Shown piece by piece: positions 61,703-64,000 of a DNA stretch of 64,000 nt. The DNA is from Melioribacteraceae bacterium (lineage in GTDB: Bacteria; Bacteroidota; Ignavibacteria; Ignavibacteriales; Melioribacteraceae), in NCBI GenBank assembly GCA_016927595.1, contig JAFGMI010000005.1, positions 1 to 64,000 of the forward strand, read 5' to 3'. Under the pieces are notes generated by a model that saw only the letters and a list, made by a program, of their open reading frames with translations, did not search any database and had not been told where the DNA came from. The number at the start of each line of letters is the position of its first letter. The stretch's first letter is position 1. A program made the position numbers and the translations under genes.

Positions 61703-62851
61703 ATGTTCGAATTCAAATTTACCGAAGAGCAGCAGATGCTTCGGGATATGGTAAAGGATTTTACCAATAATGAAATTAAACCTATAGCAAAAAAAATTGA
61801 TGAGGATGAAGAAATTCCCCGCGATTTAATTTCAAAACTTGCTGAACTGGGAATTCTCGGCGTTTCATTTCCCGAAGAGTACGGCGGAGGCGGATTTGGG
61901 GAAGTTGGATACTGCATCACTCAGGAAGAAATTGCACGCGGATGTATGTCTACTGCAACATTAATAGGTGCGCATCAATCAATCGGTGCCAACTCTATTT
62001 ATATAGGCGGAAATGAAGAACAAAAGAAAAAGTACCTCACACCACTGGCAACGGGCGAGAAAATTGCTGCCTATTGTTTAACAGAGGCACAAGCAGGATC
62101 GGATGCGTTTAACCTGAGAACAAAAGCTGAGTTCGACGAGAAAGCTAACGAATGGGTTATAAACGGTGAGAAACTCTGGATTACCAACGGCAGTATTGCG
62201 GATTTAGTATCACTATATGCAAGAACTGATAAAGGGATTTCCGCTTTTATAATAGATACATCAACACCCGGTTTTCATGCCGGTCCGGCTGAGAAAAAAA
62301 TGGGCATCAAAGGAAGTAAGACAAATCCTCTTACACTGGATAATGTTAGAGTGCCGGCTGAAAATCTTCTCGGCAGAGACGGAAGAGGTTTTCTGCTCGC
62401 GATGAAGGTTCTCGATGCCGGCAGGCTGGGGCTTGGTGCTGCATGCCTGGGCGCTTCAAAAGAACTACTTGAAATGTCCACCAGATACGCCAAACAACGG
62501 AAACAATTCGATCAGTTTATAAGTAATTTTCAGGCGGTTCAGTTTATGCTGGCTGAAATGGCGATCATGATTTACAATATGGAATCGATTGTATACCGTA
62601 CGGCAGTTGATTATGATAACAAAAAACTAACCTCGAAACAATCGGCATTTGTAAAATACTATTGTTCCGAATCGTTGGACACTATAGCTGATTATGCTGT
62701 TCAGATTCACGGCGGTATGGGTTATTCAAAAGAACTGCCTATTGAACGATACTACAGAGATTCGCGTATCAATAAGATCTTTGAAGGCACGAATGAAATT
62801 CAGAAAAGTATTATCGCTCATGAGCTGCTGAAGAAAAACGGTGTAATGTAA
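61703..62851 (+). CDS. Acyl-CoA dehydrogenase
   Basis: The 382-residue FAD enzyme has [11 protein letters not shown] and the middle-domain [10 protein letters not shown], with the late [17 protein letters not shown] containing the catalytic Glu of short/medium-chain ACADs. It oxidises acyl-CoA to the 2-enoyl form and passes electrons to ETF. Length is standard for butyryl-/short-chain ACADs. Coupling with the enoyl reductase is likely by transcription. No etfAB genes are in the window. Confidence 0.95.
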   Translation: MFEFKFTEEQQMLRDMVKDFTNNEIKPIAKKIDEDEEIPRDLISKLAELGILGVSFPEEYGGGGFGEVGYCITQEEIARGCMSTATLIGAHQSIGANSIYIGGNEEQKKKYLTPLATGEKIAAYCLTEAQAGSDAFNLRTKAEFDEKANEWVINGEKLWITNGSIADLVSLYARTDKGISAFIIDTSTPGFHAGPAEKKMGIKGSKTNPLTLDNVRVPAENLLGRDGRGFLLAMKVLDAGRLGLGAACLGASKELLEMSTRYAKQRKQFDQFISNFQAVQFMLAEMAIMIYNMESIVYRTAVDYDNKKLTSKQSAFVKYYCSESLDTIADYAVQIHGGMGYSKELPIERYYRDSRINKIFEGTNEIQKSIIAHELLKKNGVM

Positions 62852-62880
62852 TATTGAAGTTTATTAATAAGGAGAATAAA

Positions 62881-63201
62881 ATGAAACCATTCACATTTAC
62901 AGATGATAATTTTGATGCTGAAGCTTTAAAATCAAATGTGCCCGTTCTCGTTGATTTTTGGGCTGCCTGGTGCGGTCCCTGCAGAATGATTGCTCCGATC
63001 ATTGAGGAACTGGCAGATGAATTTGAAGGTAAGCTAAAAGTCGGCAAACTTGATGTTGACTCAAATCAGCAAACAGCAATTAAGTACGGTGTGCGAAGTA
63101 TTCCTACCGTGCTGCTGTTTAAGGACGGGCAGGTCGCCGAAACAATAATCGGTGCGGTTCCGAAACAGATGTTTCTTGATAGACTGAAAAAAGTAATTTG
63201 A
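62881..63201 (+). CDS. trxA: Thioredoxin
   Basis: The start is set at the ATG at 62881, with AAGGAGA six bases upstream; an in-frame ATG at 62854 would place that site inside the gene. The 106-residue protein has the active site WCGPC (Cys31, Cys34) and the cis-proline segment RSIPTVLLF. It is a general cytoplasmic disulfide reductase. It is the last gene of the window and is followed by a strong terminator. Confidence 0.97.
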   Translation: MKPFTFTDDNFDAEALKSNVPVLVDFWAAWCGPCRMIAPIIEELADEFEGKLKVGKLDVDSNQQTAIKYGVRSIPTVLLFKDGQVAETIIGAVPKQMFLDRLKKVI

Positions 63202-63217
63202 CCTGATTAAGTATATT

Positions 63218-63246
63218 AAAAGCCGGAGAACATCCGGCTTTTTTTT
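63218..63246 (+). terminator. Rho-independent terminator after trxA
   Basis: The stem AAAAGCCGGA (63218-63227) / TCCGGCTTTT (63233-63242) with a five-base loop runs into a T-stretch to 63246. Confidence 0.93.
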
Positions 63247-63863
63247 ATAATGAGACATAGATTACAAACAATACTTATCAACGGTAATGTTTCTATCCAG
63301 CCTTAACGAACACAATTTTTAGTCAACTGCAGAATTATTCATTCCTGCAATCAATCTCTTTTTATTATCAAAGTTATCGTATATTAAATGTACGTTTTTT
63401 TTCAATACTGATTCGGATGTTATCGATGACGGAGTTAATCTTAAATTGTGTTCAAGAACCGCCGGAAGTTAGGGCGAGATTGAAAAAAAAACTCCTAACG
63501 GTAAGATGAATATCTTCGAATATACACACGGCATTTATAAATAGAATTTTATAAGCCGAGCCGGTTTTTGAAAAGTAAAATTCATTTTGCGGAAATATGG
63601 ATCAGGATAATGGATTTAATAAAAAGCAGTTTTAATAACGGATAAAGGACTAAGGTACTATTACGAAGGGACTAATTATTATATGTTGATTTATTACTAA
63701 GTGGTAAAGTTTTGAAGTTAATTACTGTTCATACGAGATCTGATTAGTGTACCACCTTGACCTGATTTATAATGCAGAGGGAATTACTACCAAAATCGTC
63801 CCTTGAAATAATTTTAGACGTATAGTATTTTGAAAATGAATTAAAAATTAAATTTTGAATAGC
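63247..63863. other. Non-coding AT-rich stretch
   Basis: No reading frame with a start, ribosome-binding site or recognisable product is seen on either strand. The sequence is AT-rich with scattered stops in all frames and no clear decayed gene. It leads to the rRNA-leader-like element at 63864, so at least the end may be the upstream part of an rRNA operon promoter region. No promoter matches the consensus well. Confidence 0.6.
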
Positions 63864-63890
63864 AGACAGAAATGTCTTTGTTCTTTGAAA
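63864..63890 (+). promoter_or_regulatory. rRNA-leader-like antitermination element (hairpin plus boxA)
   Basis: A small hairpin AGACA-GAAA-TGTCT (63864-63877) is followed directly by TGTTCTTTGAAA (63879-63890). The latter equals the boxA of many rRNA leaders and spacers (Bacillus TGTTCTTTGAAAACT, E. coli TGCTCTTTAACA), and the order boxB-like hairpin then boxA is the rrn order. NusB/NusE bind boxA to prevent early termination. A 16S rRNA gene would be expected within a few hundred bases past the window end. Confidence 0.5.
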
Positions 63891-64000
63891 TGAGGCTTGA
63901 CTAATAGGGCATATTATGTTATTTTTTCCATGCTTTACAACATATGTTAATAATTTAGAAGAATTTTATACTATTGCGACGTTCGAAAATCCAAAAAGTT

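Noticed and set aside
63247-63863. Possible pseudogene in the last non-coding stretch
   Set aside because: No six-frame segment resembles a known protein and stops are frequent; no evidence of a former gene.
1-64000. CRISPR arrays, transposases, phage genes, toxin-antitoxin pairs
   Set aside because: No regularly spaced repeats, no DDE/Y1/serine recombinase motifs and no recognisable phage or toxin proteins were found on either strand.

Overview
This window looks like the chromosome of an AT-rich, Gram-negative, diderm member of the Bacteroidota/Chlorobiota/Ignavibacteriota group, with Ignavibacteria-like as my best guess. The reasons are: lipoproteins and OmpA/Wza-type envelope proteins; a meso-DAP type MurE (DNPR motif); a short AURKAIP1/COX24-type (bS22-like) basic protein; and two upstream regions that fit the Bacteroidota-type promoter TTTG-N19..21-TAnnTTTG. 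The placement is inferred; no rRNA gene lies inside the window.

Layout. 1-400: a tRNA-Pro gene (minus strand) with a decayed tRNA-like copy beside it. 408-2047: a BamE/SmpA-like secreted protein and an OmpA-family protein. 2191-5008: the pyrimidine operon pyrR-pyrB-pyrC behind an attenuator-like hairpin, with a 45-residue membrane-protein ORF facing it (5009-5146, minus). 5322-6824: a secreted protein and an FN3 lipoprotein with a sigma54-like promoter. 6945-18229: a very large NtrY-like histidine kinase, a UvrD/AddA-type helicase-nuclease with four putative Fe-S cysteines, a cell-wall amidase lipoprotein, an M3 oligoendopeptidase and a CBS-less IMPDH/GMP reductase-family enzyme. 18439-19426 (minus): two single-pass proteins with long polar tails. 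19744-20871: HU, a TPR membrane protein, the bS22-like protein and tRNA-Thr.

21189-37088 is a complete, tightly packed dcw cluster (mraZ-rsmH-ftsL-ftsI-murE-murF-mraY-murD-ftsW-murG-murC-ftsQ-ftsA-ftsZ). Most junctions overlap or abut, and several genes start with TTG or GTG. It makes lipid II precursors and the core divisome.

37258-56858 is largely a surface-polysaccharide locus: dTDP-glucose dehydratase, Wza-like exporter, Wzz-like chain-length protein, flippases, a polymerase, four or more glycosyltransferases, a polyprenyl-phosphate sugar-1-phosphate transferase and a polyprenol-phosphate mannose synthase-like enzyme. It also holds a GT2 protein fused to what looks like a catalytically gutted phosphoglycosyltransferase. 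An L-2-hydroxyglutarate oxidase-like gene sits inside it, and accA plus a hotdog thioesterase follow the fusion gene.

56866-63201: dut, dnaE, a FabL/FabI-like enoyl-ACP reductase, an acyl-CoA dehydrogenase and thioredoxin. The last 750 bases are non-coding; near the end a hairpin plus a boxA-like sequence suggests that an rRNA operon begins just past the window. I found no CRISPR array, transposase or prophage. No fully new system is proven; the best leads are the GT2/pseudo-phosphoglycosyltransferase fusion, the Fe-S helicase-nuclease coupled to a giant orphan kinase, and the paired single-pass proteins.
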